Source: Microbacterium pullorum (GTDB lineage Bacteria; Actinomycetota; Actinomycetes; Actinomycetales; Microbacteriaceae). From it: a stretch of DNA of 64,000 nt. Below the pieces are notes generated by a model. That model saw only the letters and a list, made by a program, of their open reading frames with translations. It had not been told where the DNA came from and searched no databases. A program made the translations under genes and the position numbers. Where the stretch lies: the NCBI RefSeq assembly GCF_014836535.1, contig NZ_JACSQP010000003.1, positions 382,966 to 446,965 of the forward strand, written 5' to 3'. Positions 1-8,669 of the stretch are shown piece after piece. Positions within the stretch are counted from its first letter, which is position 1. Each line of letters starts with the position of its first letter.

Positions 1-1
1 C

Positions 2-160
2 GTCAACGCCTTCGACCCCGCCGTCGCGCAGGCGTATCTCGATGCCGGAGCCTCGTTCGCCCTCGTGGGCGCCGATGTGGCGCTGCTCGCGCGCGGATCC
101 GAAGCCCTCGCGGCCCGCTGGTGCACGCCCGGCGTCGCGGACCCACCCTCCTCGTACTGA
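2..160 (+). CDS. HpcH/HpaI-family aldolase, C-terminal end (5' partial)
   Basis: The window opens inside a gene. The frame beginning at base 2 is open until TGA at 158-160 and gives 52 residues. They include FALVGADVALLARGSEALAA, which resembles the last strand and helix of the HpcH/HpaI class II aldolase family (2-keto-3-deoxy-sugar acid or 4-hydroxy-2-oxo-acid aldolases). In that family a phrase such as VGSDVGLLARG is common near the C-terminus. The metal-binding and catalytic residues lie upstream of the window, so the substrate cannot be judged. The call rests on one short motif. The next gene is co-directional after a 115-bp gap. Confidence 0.5.
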   Translation, partial: VNAFDPAVAQAYLDAGASFALVGADVALLARGSEALAARWCTPGVADPPSSY

Positions 161-275
161 CCGGGTGCGGGGCGAGCGTTTCATGAGAGTTCTCGAATGT
201 TCCGTGCGTTCGCTTTCAGCGGACGTCTAGGTTTCTCATACCGAACACTCAGGTTCGCTGACGGAGGCCCCCCGG

Positions 276-3200
276 ATGACTCGATCGCTGTCGTTCCCGC
301 GCATTCTGCAACTTCTCGCCGCGCTGGGGGTGGCTGCCCTCATCCTCGTCTCGCTCTCGCCACCCGCCCGGGCCGCCACCACCGACTTCAGTGCGACCCC
401 GGTCTCCCCCGACGCTCCCGCGAGCTCCGTCGCGCGGTCGGCCACCGGCAAACTCGCCGAGAACGACCCCGACGTGCTCGCCCGCACGGACGGGGCCCGC
501 ACCGCCGTCATGATCAAGGTCGACGTCGACCCGGTGGCCGCCTACGCCGGCGGCCTCGAGGGTTTCGCCGCAACCAGCCCCGCCGTCACCGGCCGCGACC
601 TCGCCGACTCCGACGTCGCGGCCTACACGCGCTACGTCGAGGAGCGCCTGGATGCCGCATTCGCCGAGGTCCAGGCATCCGTGCCCGAGGCTCGCCTGCT
701 GTCGCGCCACGTCGTGGTGTACGGCGGCCTGTCGGTGATGATCCCCGCCAACCGGGCGAAGGACATCGCCGCGCTCGAGGGCGTCGCGGCCGTGCACGAC
801 AACGCGCTGCGCCAGATCGCCTCCCCCACCGAGACCCCGGCGCCCGAGCCGACGCCCGGCGAGACAGCCGCGCCCGACGAGACCCCGACACCCGACGAGT
901 CGCCCGCCCCCGAGGGCACGCCGGCACCGGGCGAGACCACCGCGCCCGAGGAGACCCCCGCGCCCGAAGAGACGGTGACGCCGGAAGAGACCCCGGCTCC
1001 CGAAGAGAGCCCCGCCCCGGCGGAGCCCCCGGCGCTCGAGACCTACGACGCCGGCGGCATCGACCCCGACGCCGCCACCTTCATCGGTGCGGATGCCGTG
1101 TGGCCGGGTCTCGGCGGACGCGACCAGGCCGGCGCCGGCGTCATCGTCGGCGTGATCGACACCGGCATCTGGCCCGAGCACCCGATGCTCGCCGACAACG
1201 GCATCCCCACCCCCGAGGGCGGGCCCTGGGCGTGCGAGTTCGGCGACGGCTCGGCCGGCGACGCCTTCGAGTGCAACGACAAGCTCATCGGCGCCCACGC
1301 CTTCCTCGACGCCTACCAGCAGCTAGCCGAGGAGCCCGCCGGCGCCATCGACTTCTGCTCCGCATCCGGCTGCTCGGCGCGCGACTCCGACGGGCACGGC
1401 ACGCACACCGCGACCACCGCCGCCGGCAGCGCCGTCGACAGCTCACCGGTGCTGGGCGTCGACCACGGCGCCATCAGCGGTGTCGCCCCGGGCGCCTCGG
1501 TCATCGCATACCGCGCCCTCGGCCCCGGCGGCGGATACAACTCCGACCTCGTCGCCGCCGTCGAACAGACGATCGTCGACGGCGTGGACGTCATCAACTA
1601 CTCCGTCAGCGGCTCGGCGAGCATCTACACCGATCCGGTGGAGATGGCCTTCCTCGACGCGTACGCGGCGGGGGTGGCTGTGCACGCCTCGGCCGGCAAC
1701 TCCGGCCCCGGCGCCTCGACCGCCAACCACGCGGGGCCCTGGACCACCACGGTGGCAGCGTCCACGTTCGACCGCGCGTTCACGACGACGCTGGAACTGT
1801 CCGCCGCCGACGGCGGCACGCTCACCAAGACCGGCGCGACCGTCACGCAGGGCGTCGCCGACGCTCCCGTCGTGCGCGCCGACGCCGTGCCCGGGTACAC
1901 CGGCGGCATCCGCTGCGAGCAGCCCTTCGCCGCCGGCAGCCTCACCGGCACCGTCGTCGTCTGCGAGCGCGGCGGCAACGGCCGCGTCGAGAAGGGCTAC
2001 TTCGCCTCGCTCGGGGACGCCGCGGGCATGATCCTCTACAACCCGACGACGATGGAGACCAACACCGACAACCACTTCCTGCCGACGATCCACCTCGAAG
2101 GCCCCAACGATGAGGTGCTCGCCTTCCTCACCCGCCCCGGCGTCACCGCCACGTGGGGCTCGGGGCGCGCGAGCGCGGCGCCGGGCGATGTGATGGCGAG
2201 CTTCAGCTCGCGCGGTCCCATCGGGGAGTTCCTCAAGCCCGACATCACCGCCCCCGGCATCCAGGTGCTCGCCGGTCACACCCCCGCCCCGAGCGGGTAC
2301 GATTCGGGACCGGCCGGTCAGTACTACCAGGCCATCGCGGGCACCTCGATGTCGTCGCCGCACGCGGCCGGTGTCGCCGCGCTCGTCATCGCCGCCCGGC
2401 CCGACTTCACGCCCGGACAGGTGAAGTCGGCGCTCATGACCTCGTCGCTGCAAGAGGTCGTCAACGCCGACGGGACGCCTGCGGGCGTGTTCGACCGCGG
2501 CGCCGGCAGCATCCGCGCCGACCGCGCGGTCGCCCCGGTGCTGACCATCGCCGAGACGGCCGAGCGGTTCGCCGCGAGCGCCGGCGACGCGCTGGGACGG
2601 GTGGATCTCAACATCCCGAGCATCTACGTCGACCCCATGCCCGGTGCCATCGACACCTCGCGCACCGTGACGAACGTCTCCGACCGCCGGCAGACGTTCC
2701 GGGTGACCACCGAGGCCACCGGAGGTCTGCGGGTGACGGTGCCGCAGTCGCGGTTCACCCTCGCGCCCGGGGCATCCAAGAACCTGACGGTGATCATCGA
2801 CGGGCTCGAGGCGGGCGAAGGCTGGCAGCAGGGCGAGATCACCCTCACCCCGACCGGAGGCGCCACCCCCGTGGTGATCCCGGTGGCCGCCAACGTGCGT
2901 GAGGCCGAGGTCTCGCTCGGCCAGTCGTGCGAGCCCGACACCATCCGTCGCGGCACCAGCACCACGTGCACGGTGACGGCGACGAACTTCCTGCCGGTGG
3001 AGGTGCCCGCCTCGATCCGCGTGACGGCGCACCCGTTCCTGAACATCCGCAACGTCACGGCCCCCGCCAAGCGCCAGTTCCTCGGAGCGAAGTGGGACGG
3101 CACGCTGAGCCCGGCGATCGCCCCGACGATCGAGTCGGTGGATCCGGATGCCGGCACCCACCCCGGCGGCGGCTACCTGCCACTGTCGGCGTTCGGCATC

Positions 3201-3842
3201 GCGCCGATCGGGGGGCTCGGCGACGAGGCGCACGTCAACTACACGCTGCCCAGCTTCAACTACGGCGGTGAGGTGTACGACAGCATCGGCATCGTCTCGA
3301 ACGGCTACGTGGTGGTGGGCGGCGCGACCGCGGCCGATGTGTCCTGGCAGTCCACCGGCATCCCCGACCCCGCTGCGCCGAACAACGTGCTCGCGCCGCT
3401 GTGGACCGACCTCGACCCCTCAGCCGGGGGCGCCGTGCGCATCGGCATCCTGAACGACGGGGTGAGCCAGTTCCTCGTGGTCGAGTGGGAGGATGTGCCC
3501 ACCTTCAGCGGCAACGGCAGCAACTCGTTCCAGGTGTGGGTCGCGCTCGGTGCCACCGAGGGCATGTGGTTCGCCTACGACGGGGAGCAGGTGCCCGATG
3601 CCGCGTCGGGTGCGGTGACCGGTGCCGAGAACCGCGACGGCACGAGCGGTGTCGTGGCCGACCCGCCGTCGGATGGCACCGTCTACGCGATCACGACGGC
3701 CCCGCCCACCGCGGGAGGCACCGTGACGTTCGACTACAGCGCCACCGGGGTGCTGCGGGGCACGTGGGACACGTGGGCGACGCTCACGAGCCCGCTGCTG
3801 CGCGCCATCCCCGCCGAGCAGACGACGATCACGGTGCGCTGA
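276..3842 (+). CDS. Secreted subtilisin-like serine protease (S8) with I9 prodomain and PA insert
   Basis: This is a 1188-residue exported protease. The signal peptide is about residues 1-33 and likely cleaves after PPARA. An inhibitor-I9-like prodomain (about 65-180) precedes a Glu/Pro/Thr-rich linker of short TPAPEE-type repeats (about 184-254). The S8 catalytic triad is visible: D295 in VIDTG, H374 in DGHGTHT and S691 in AGTSMSSPH, with oxyanion N475 in SAGNSG. A PA-type insert lies between His and Ser, around CEQPFAAGS and GGNGRVEKG. After residue 750 come an Fn3-like domain and a large C-terminal beta-rich domain of unknown role. The ATG at 276 has a GGAGG ribosome site at 262-266. No sortase motif or C-terminal membrane segment is seen, so free secretion is likely. 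It is monocistronic and closed by a long hairpin downstream. Confidence 0.9.
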   Translation: MTRSLSFPRILQLLAALGVAALILVSLSPPARAATTDFSATPVSPDAPASSVARSATGKLAENDPDVLARTDGARTAVMIKVDVDPVAAYAGGLEGFAATSPAVTGRDLADSDVAAYTRYVEERLDAAFAEVQASVPEARLLSRHVVVYGGLSVMIPANRAKDIAALEGVAAVHDNALRQIASPTETPAPEPTPGETAAPDETPTPDESPAPEGTPAPGETTAPEETPAPEETVTPEETPAPEESPAPAEPPALETYDAGGIDPDAATFIGADAVWPGLGGRDQAGAGVIVGVIDTGIWPEHPMLADNGIPTPEGGPWACEFGDGSAGDAFECNDKLIGAHAFLDAYQQLAEEPAGAIDFCSASGCSARDSDGHGTHTATTAAGSAVDSSPVLGVDHGAISGVAPGASVIAYRALGPGGGYNSDLVAAVEQTIVDGVDVINYSVSGSASIYTDPVEMAFLDAYAAGVAVHASAGNSGPGASTANHAGPWTTTVAASTFDRAFTTTLELSAADGGTLTKTGATVTQGVADAPVVRADAVPGYTGGIRCEQPFAAGSLTGTVVVCERGGNGRVEKGYFASLGDAAGMILYNPTTMETNTDNHFLPTIHLEGPNDEVLAFLTRPGVTATWGSGRASAAPGDVMASFSSRGPIGEFLKPDITAPGIQVLAGHTPAPSGYDSGPAGQYYQAIAGTSMSSPHAAGVAALVIAARPDFTPGQVKSALMTSSLQEVVNADGTPAGVFDRGAGSIRADRAVAPVLTIAETAERFAASAGDALGRVDLNIPSIYVDPMPGAIDTSRTVTNVSDRRQTFRVTTEATGGLRVTVPQSRFTLAPGASKNLTVIIDGLEAGEGWQQGEITLTPTGGATPVVIPVAANVREAEVSLGQSCEPDTIRRGTSTTCTVTATNFLPVEVPASIRVTAHPFLNIRNVTAPAKRQFLGAKWDGTLSPAIAPTIESVDPDAGTHPGGGYLPLSAFGIAPIGGLGDEAHVNYTLPSFNYGGEVYDSIGIVSNGYVVVGGATAADVSWQSTGIPDPAAPNNVLAPLWTDLDPSAGGAVRIGILNDGVSQFLVVEWEDVPTFSGNGSNSFQVWVALGATEGMWFAYDGEQVPDAASGAVTGAENRDGTSGVVADPPSDGTVYAITTAPPTAGGTVTFDYSATGVLRGTWDTWATLTSPLLRAIPAEQTTITVR

Positions 3843-3872
3843 CCCGGGGCGGGTCGCGACCCGATCGCTGAA

Positions 3873-3931
3873 ACGACAACTGGCGGCCGAGACGATGGGA
3901 AACACCCGTTGTCTCGGCCGCCAGTAGTCGT
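3873..3931. repeat. Long near-perfect hairpin after the protease gene
   Basis: The arms ACTGGCGGCCGAGAC (3879-3893) and GTCTCGGCCGCCAGT (3911-3925) pair perfectly. They continue inward through GATGGG with CCCGTT (two G-U pairs) and outward through five more pairs after one A-A mismatch. The stem is about 27 bp with a 5-nt loop, AAACA. No T-run follows. It may end protease transcription, or it may be a copy of a dispersed palindromic element. The next start codon is 32 bp downstream. Confidence 0.6.
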
Positions 3932-3963
3932 CTCACGGCGGCGGGGCGTGCCAGAGTGACGGG

Positions 3964-4545
3964 ATGAAAACCTGGGTCGTGCGGTTCGCCTCGCTGTATG
4001 TGTTCAACGTTGTGGTGCTCGTCGCGCTCGGGGCGCTGCTGCCGCGGGTGTCGGTGGGCTGGGCGGCGCTGTGGGCGGGGGTCGTGCTCACGGCGGCGAC
4101 GATCTGGCTGAAGCCCGTCATCGCGAAGGCGTTCCGCGGCATGGCCGCCAAGTCCGCCGACCAGCGCACGCGCGTGGGCGAGAAGCTCGTGCAGGCGGGC
4201 CTGGTGTTCGTCGTCGAACTCATCGTGTGGGTGCTCGTCGTGCTGCTGTCCTCGGTGCACGTGAGCGGCCTGTTCTGGGGCTGGGTCGTGCCGCCGCCGG
4301 CGCTCCTGGTGGCCTGGCTCATCTACGACGCGGTCGACGATCGCATCGAGGCCCGCGCCGGCAGGCTGTACGACCGCGCGCGGGGCGGGCGCCGCACGGC
4401 GGCGGCATCCGATGCCCCTGCCCCGCCCTTCGGCCCGGCGTCGACCGCGACCGCCGGACGTCCGGATGCCACCCGGCCTGCCACGCCCGACGACGGCCTC
4501 ACCGACGAGCAGCGTCGCCTGTTCGACGACCTCGGCAAGGGCTGA
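3964..4545 (+). CDS. Four-helix integral membrane protein of unknown function
   Basis: I do not recognise a named family for this 193-residue protein. The first 125 residues hold about four hydrophobic segments (about 7-27, 33-50, 77-100 and 107-125). The middle loop is basic and hydrophilic (about 55-75). The C-terminal third is low-complexity, rich in Ala, Pro, Arg and Asp, and probably cytoplasmic. The layout recalls small actinobacterial phage-holin-family or DUF membrane proteins, but no diagnostic motif is visible. The gene stands alone between the hairpin at 3.9 kb and the convergent folD, so context gives no role. The ATG at 3964 is preceded by GTGACGGG, a weak ribosome site. Confidence 0.65.
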   Translation: MKTWVVRFASLYVFNVVVLVALGALLPRVSVGWAALWAGVVLTAATIWLKPVIAKAFRGMAAKSADQRTRVGEKLVQAGLVFVVELIVWVLVVLLSSVHVSGLFWGWVVPPPALLVAWLIYDAVDDRIEARAGRLYDRARGGRRTAAASDAPAPPFGPASTATAGRPDATRPATPDDGLTDEQRRLFDDLGKG

Positions 4546-4663
4546 CCGCCGCCCACCCCGTTCCGGCTGCAGGAGATCTCCCCACAACAGGACGGATGCC
4601 GCGGAATCATCCTGTGCCGGTGAGATCACCTGTACCGGAGAGATGGATGCCATGCACCGGCGC

Positions 4664-4679
4664 CCGGGTGCTCACCCGG
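4664..4679. terminator. Short GC hairpin between convergent genes (3964 gene and folD)
   Basis: CCGGGTG (4664-4670) pairs with CACCCGG (4673-4679) across two bases, just beyond the folD stop codon. It has no T-run. The 144-bp convergent gap also holds smaller inverted pairs (GGTGA/TCACC near 4620). This is a plausible but weak terminator for either side. Confidence 0.35.
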
Positions 4680-4689
4680 CCGCGCGCAG

Positions 4690-5574
4690 TCACTCGGCGG
4701 CGGCGCGCTCCGCGGCCTCGACCACGTTCGTCATCAGCAGGGCGACGGTCATCGGGCCGACACCGCCGGGGTTCGGCGACAGGTACCCGGCCACCTCGGC
4801 CACGTCGGGGTGCACGTCGCCGTAGACCCGGTTCTTGCCGGTCTCGGGGTCGACCTCGCGGGTGACGCCCACGTCGAGCACCGCGGCGCCCGGGCGCACG
4901 TCCTCGGCGCGCACGATGTGCTTGACCCCCGCCGCCGCCACGATCACGTCGGCCTCGCGCAGGTGCCGCGGCAGGTCCACCGTGCCGGTGTGGGTCAGTG
5001 TCACGGTCGCGTTGTACTCGCGCCGCGTCAGCAGCAGCCCGATCGACCGGCCGATCGTCACCCCGCGACCGACGACGACGACGTGCTTGCCCGCCAGGTC
5101 GTAGCCGTTGCGGGTGAGCAGCTCGATCACGCCGCGCGGCGTGCACGGCAGCGGCGTCGTGATCGGAGTGTTCACGTTGAGCACGAGGCGACCGAGGTTG
5201 GTCGGGTGCAGGCCGTCGGCATCCTTCGCCGGGTCGATCCGCTCCAGGATCGCGTCGGTGTCGAGGTGGCGCGGCAGCGGCAGCTGCACGATGTAGCCGT
5301 GGCACGAAGGGTCGGCGTTGAGCTCGTCGATCAGCTCCTCGACCTGCTGCTGCGTGGCGTCGGCGGGCAGCTCCCGCTGGATCGAGTTCATCCCGATCGC
5401 CTCGGACTGCTTGTGCTTCATGCCGACGTACAGCTGGGATGCGGGGTCGGCCCCCACCAGCACGGTCGCGATGCCGGGGACGATCCCCCGCTCCGCCAGC
5501 GCCGCCACGCGCACGCGCAGCTCGTCCTTGATGGCCGCCGCGGTGGCGACCCCGTCGAGGCGGACCGCGGTCAC
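4690..5574 (-). CDS. folD: Bifunctional methylenetetrahydrofolate dehydrogenase/cyclohydrolase FolD
   Basis: FolD interconverts 5,10-methylene-THF, methenyl-THF and 10-formyl-THF in the cytoplasm, using NADP(H). The protein has 294 residues, the usual length. Visible motifs are YVGMKHK with the catalytic Lys at 53, QLPLP (97-101), the nucleotide-binding [11 protein letters not shown] near 169-179 (an actinobacterial variant of GRSxIVG), and [10 protein letters not shown] near the end. The GTG start at 5574 overlaps the glyA stop as GTGA, so the two genes are translationally coupled. An upstream start would run back into glyA. GlyA makes methylene-THF and FolD uses it. Both lie behind the ZTP riboswitch, which links them to one-carbon supply for purine synthesis. 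Confidence 0.96.
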   Translation of the reverse strand: MTAVRLDGVATAAAIKDELRVRVAALAERGIVPGIATVLVGADPASQLYVGMKHKQSEAIGMNSIQRELPADATQQQVEELIDELNADPSCHGYIVQLPLPRHLDTDAILERIDPAKDADGLHPTNLGRLVLNVNTPITTPLPCTPRGVIELLTRNGYDLAGKHVVVVGRGVTIGRSIGLLLTRREYNATVTLTHTGTVDLPRHLREADVIVAAAGVKHIVRAEDVRPGAAVLDVGVTREVDPETGKNRVYGDVHPDVAEVAGYLSPNPGGVGPMTVALLMTNVVEAAERAAAE

Positions 5575-6845
5575 TGCTGCAGACCGGGGTACAGCGGGAA
5601 GGCGGCCGTCAGGGCGGCGACGCGGGCGCGCAGCGCCTCGAGGTCGGCACCCGGCTGCAGCGCCAGCGCGATGACGTCGGCCACCTCGGTGAACTCGGCG
5701 TCGCCGAATCCGCGGGTCGCGAGCGCCGGCGTGCCGATGCGCAGGCCAGAGGTCACCATCGGCGGTCGCGGGTCGTTGGGGACGGCGTTGCGGTTCACGG
5801 TGATGTGGATCTCGTGGAGGAGGTCCTCGGCCTGCTTGCCGTCGATCGCCGCGTCGCGCAGATCGACGAGCACCAGGTGCACGTCGGTGCCGCCGGAGCG
5901 CACCGCGATGCCGGCGTCCTTCACATCCTGCTGCGTGAGGCGGTCGGCGAGGATCGCGGCTCCCCGCAGCACCCGCTCCTGACGCTCGGCGAACTCGGGG
6001 GTCGCGGCGAGCTTGAACGCCGTCGCCTTGGCGGCGATGACGTGCATGAGCGGCCCGCCCTGCTGGCCCGGGAACACGGCGGTGTTGATCTTCTTGGCGA
6101 TGTCGGCGTCGTTGCTCAGGATGAAGCCCGAACGGGGTCCGCCGATGGTCTTGTGCACGGTGGAGGACACGACGTGTGCGTGGGGCACCGGGTTCGGGTG
6201 CAGGCCCGCCGCGACGAGACCGGCGAAGTGGGCCATGTCGACCCACAGCAGCGCTCCGACCTCGTCGGCGATCTCACGGAAGGCGGCGAAGTCCAGCTGA
6301 CGGGGGTACGCCGACCAGCCCGCGATGATGACCTTCGGCTTGTGCTCGAGGGCGAGGCGGCGCACCTCGGCCATGTCGATGAGCGACGTCTCGGGGTCGA
6401 CGCCGTAGGCGACGATGTTGTAGAGCCGGCCGGAGAAGTTGATCTTCATGCCGTGCGTCAGGTGACCGCCCTGATCCAGCGCCAGACCGAGCAGCGTGTC
6501 GCCGGGGCGGGCGATGGCGTGCAGCACCGCGGCGTTGGCCGAGGCGCCCGAGTGGGGCTGCACATTGGCGAACTCGGCGCCGAACAGGGCCTTGGCGCGC
6601 TCGATGGCCAGCTCTTCGGCGACGTCGACCTCTTCGCAGCCGCCGTAGTAGCGGCGGCCGGGGTAACCCTCGGCGTACTTGTTGGTCAGCACCGAGCCCT
6701 GCGACTGCAGCACCGACACCGGCACGAAGTTCTCGGAGGCGATCATCTCGAGGTACCCGCGCTGACGCTCGAGCTCGCGCTCGAGGACCTGGGCGATCTC
6801 GGGGTCGACCTCGGAGAGAGGGGCGTTGAACACGGCATCGGTCAT
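5571..6845 (-). CDS. glyA: Serine hydroxymethyltransferase GlyA
   Basis: GlyA is the PLP enzyme that converts serine and THF to glycine and 5,10-methylene-THF. The 424-residue protein is full length. The PLP lysine is K232 in [16 protein letters not shown]203 and H206 in [10 protein letters not shown] fit the cofactor-binding Asp and ring-stacking region. [15 protein letters not shown] (55-69) is the SHMT signature. The ATG at 6845 has the strong ribosome site CAGGAGAT. It is the first gene of glyA-folD, with a 4-nt overlap between them. The 5' leader carries a ZTP riboswitch about 65 bp upstream of the start codon. Confidence 0.97.
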   Translation of the reverse strand: MTDAVFNAPLSEVDPEIAQVLERELERQRGYLEMIASENFVPVSVLQSQGSVLTNKYAEGYPGRRYYGGCEEVDVAEELAIERAKALFGAEFANVQPHSGASANAAVLHAIARPGDTLLGLALDQGGHLTHGMKINFSGRLYNIVAYGVDPETSLIDMAEVRRLALEHKPKVIIAGWSAYPRQLDFAAFREIADEVGALLWVDMAHFAGLVAAGLHPNPVPHAHVVSSTVHKTIGGPRSGFILSNDADIAKKINTAVFPGQQGGPLMHVIAAKATAFKLAATPEFAERQERVLRGAAILADRLTQQDVKDAGIAVRSGGTDVHLVLVDLRDAAIDGKQAEDLLHEIHITVNRNAVPNDPRPPMVTSGLRIGTPALATRGFGDAEFTEVADVIALALQPGADLEALRARVAALTAAFPLYPGLQQ

Positions 6846-6911
6846 GACGATCTCCTGACTGCACTGCTACACGGAACTCGGGTCGCACAGCCCGCACGGG
6901 GCGTGTCGAGA

Positions 6912-6985
6912 CCCGGCCCAGGCGTGCGGTCGATGCCCTCATCAGTCGCTCCCCGGTGGTCCCCCACCTCAACGCCAGTCGCGAC
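6912..6985 (-). promoter_or_regulatory. ZTP (pfl-motif) riboswitch in the glyA-folD leader
   Basis: Read on the minus strand the leader shows the conserved pfl pieces in order. GCGACTGGCG is followed by GAGGTGGGGGACCACC and GGGGAGCG, then a variable linker, then CCGCACGCCTGGGCC. GGTGG/CCACC forms the expected stem. The distal CGCCTGGGC is the part that forms the pseudoknot and contacts the ligand. Known ZTP riboswitches sense ZMP/ZTP, the purine intermediate that builds up when 10-formyl-THF is short. In actinobacteria they often precede glyA or folD. Here it would raise glyA-folD expression under folate stress. No terminator T-run is visible, so control may be translational or Rho-linked. 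Confidence 0.88.
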
Positions 6986-6991
6986 ATCCCG

Positions 6992-7005
6992 AGCATAGCG
7001 GATGC
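6992..7005 (-). promoter_or_regulatory. Probable -10 element of the glyA-folD promoter
   Basis: On the minus strand, CGCTATGCTCGGG contains TATGCT about 8 bp before the riboswitch starts. This is the right place for a -10 box feeding the aptamer from its first bases. No convincing -35 lies 16-19 bp upstream. Confidence 0.35.
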
Positions 7006-7124
7006 CTGCTCCGGCACCGCGAGCACGCGAGTCACGATCGGCAACACGATCACGCCACGATCGGCAGCGTGTCCCGCCGACGCGGCACTCCCCGAGCGGA
7101 TGCCGCAGACGACAGAATGGCGGT

Positions 7125-8669
7125 GTGCCGCACTCCACTCTCCCCCTCATCCCCCTCCCCGCGTCCGCCGTCGCCCGCGAGGATGCGGGCCTGCGTATCG
7201 GCGAGGCCACGCACCTCACCGGCGACCCCGACGCCGCGGCGACGTTCGCCGATCTCGTGGCGCGGCGCTGCGGCCTCCGACTCGCGGCCCCCGGTTCGGC
7301 GCCGGCCGAAGGCGCCGACACGATCGAGTTCCGGCGCGAGCACGCCCGGCCCGGCGGGCACGAGTCGTACACGGTCACCGTCGATGCGACATCCGCCGTC
7401 GTCGCTTCCCCCGGCGAGGCGGGCCTGTTCTACGGTGCGCAGACCCTCGCGCAGCTGGTCACCGGCGACGGCGAGGGCGGCTGGCTGATCCGGGCGTCAG
7501 AGATCGCCGATGCCCCGCGGTTCGCCTACCGCGGCGTCATGCTCGACGTGGCCCGCCACTTCTTCTCCGTCGAGACGGTGTGCGCCTACATCGACCGCGC
7601 CGCGGCGCTGAAGTTCAACCACCTGCACCTGCACCTCACCGACGACCAGGGGTGGCGCATCGAGCTCGCCTCCCGACCGGAGCTCACCGCGCGGGCCTCC
7701 GCCACCGCGATCGGCGGCGATCCCGGCGGGTTCTACACGCACGCCGACTACGCCGCCATCGTCGCCCACGCGGCCTCCCGCCACATGACCGTGGTGCCCG
7801 AGGTCGACGTGCCGAGCCACACCCACGCCATCGGCCTGGCCTACCCCGACCTCGCCGAGCCACCGGTCATCAGCGACACCGTCCGCGAGACGGCGGCGCA
7901 GTTCGGCGGGGGCCTGCCCACCCCGGGTGTCCCGTACACCGGCTTCGCGGTCGGGTTCTCGTCGCTGAAGACCCGCGATGAGGCGACCTACGACTTCCTC
8001 GCCGATGTGCTCGGGGAGCTCGCCGCGATGACGCCCGGCCCGTATCTGCACATCGGCGGCGACGAGTGCCTGGGCACCGACCCCGCCGACTTCGCCGACT
8101 TCATCGAGCGCGTGACGGAGATGGTCGCGAACCTCGGCAAGACGCCGATGGCGTGGCACGAGGCCGGCGCCGCCGGCCGGATCGCCCCGTCCACGATCGG
8201 CCAGTACTGGGGCCTGGTGACCCCGACCGATGACAGCGCGGCGGCGGCACAGGCGTTCGTCCGCGGCGGGTCGCAGCTCATCATGTCGCCCGCCGACGCG
8301 GTGTACCTCGACATGAAGCGCGACCCCGAGAGCCCGCTCGGGCTGCTGTGGGCCGACGGCGCCACGAGCGTGCAGCGCGCCTACGAATGGGAGCCGACCG
8401 CCGTGCTCGACGGCGTCGGCGAGGCGGAGATCCTGGGCGTCGAGGCGCCGCTGTGGACCGAGACCGTCAGGACCTTCGACGACATCGACGCGCTCGCGTT
8501 CCCCCGCATCGCCGCGGCCGCCGAGGCCGCCTGGTCGCCCGCGACCGGGAGCAGCCCCGACCGCACGTGGGAGTCGTTCCGCATGCGGCTGGCCGCGCAG
8601 GGTGCGGCGTGGGAGGCCGCGGGCATCGCCTTCGACCGTTCGCCCGAGATCGACTGGCCCGGCGCATGA
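7125..8669 (+). CDS. Beta-N-acetylhexosaminidase, glycoside hydrolase family 20
   Basis: This enzyme would release terminal GlcNAc from chito-oligosaccharides or peptidoglycan fragments by substrate-assisted catalysis. It has 514 residues from the GTG at 7125. A GH20b-like N-terminal domain (to about 120) leads into the barrel at RFAYRGVMLDVARHFF. The catalytic pair D313-E314 lies in HIGGDE. KFNHLHLHLTDDQGWRIE and LWTETV are further GH20 signatures. No signal peptide is seen, so the enzyme is probably cytoplasmic and acts on imported oligomers. The start is set by CAGAAT (7113-7118), a -10-like box 6 nt upstream, suggesting a leaderless mRNA; no good ribosome site is present. It overlaps nagA by 4 nt. 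Confidence 0.93.
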   Translation: MPHSTLPLIPLPASAVAREDAGLRIGEATHLTGDPDAAATFADLVARRCGLRLAAPGSAPAEGADTIEFRREHARPGGHESYTVTVDATSAVVASPGEAGLFYGAQTLAQLVTGDGEGGWLIRASEIADAPRFAYRGVMLDVARHFFSVETVCAYIDRAAALKFNHLHLHLTDDQGWRIELASRPELTARASATAIGGDPGGFYTHADYAAIVAHAASRHMTVVPEVDVPSHTHAIGLAYPDLAEPPVISDTVRETAAQFGGGLPTPGVPYTGFAVGFSSLKTRDEATYDFLADVLGELAAMTPGPYLHIGGDECLGTDPADFADFIERVTEMVANLGKTPMAWHEAGAAGRIAPSTIGQYWGLVTPTDDSAAAAQAFVRGGSQLIMSPADAVYLDMKRDPESPLGLLWADGATSVQRAYEWEPTAVLDGVGEAEILGVEAPLWTETVRTFDDIDALAFPRIAAAAEAAWSPATGSSPDRTWESFRMRLAAQGAAWEAAGIAFDRSPEIDWPGA

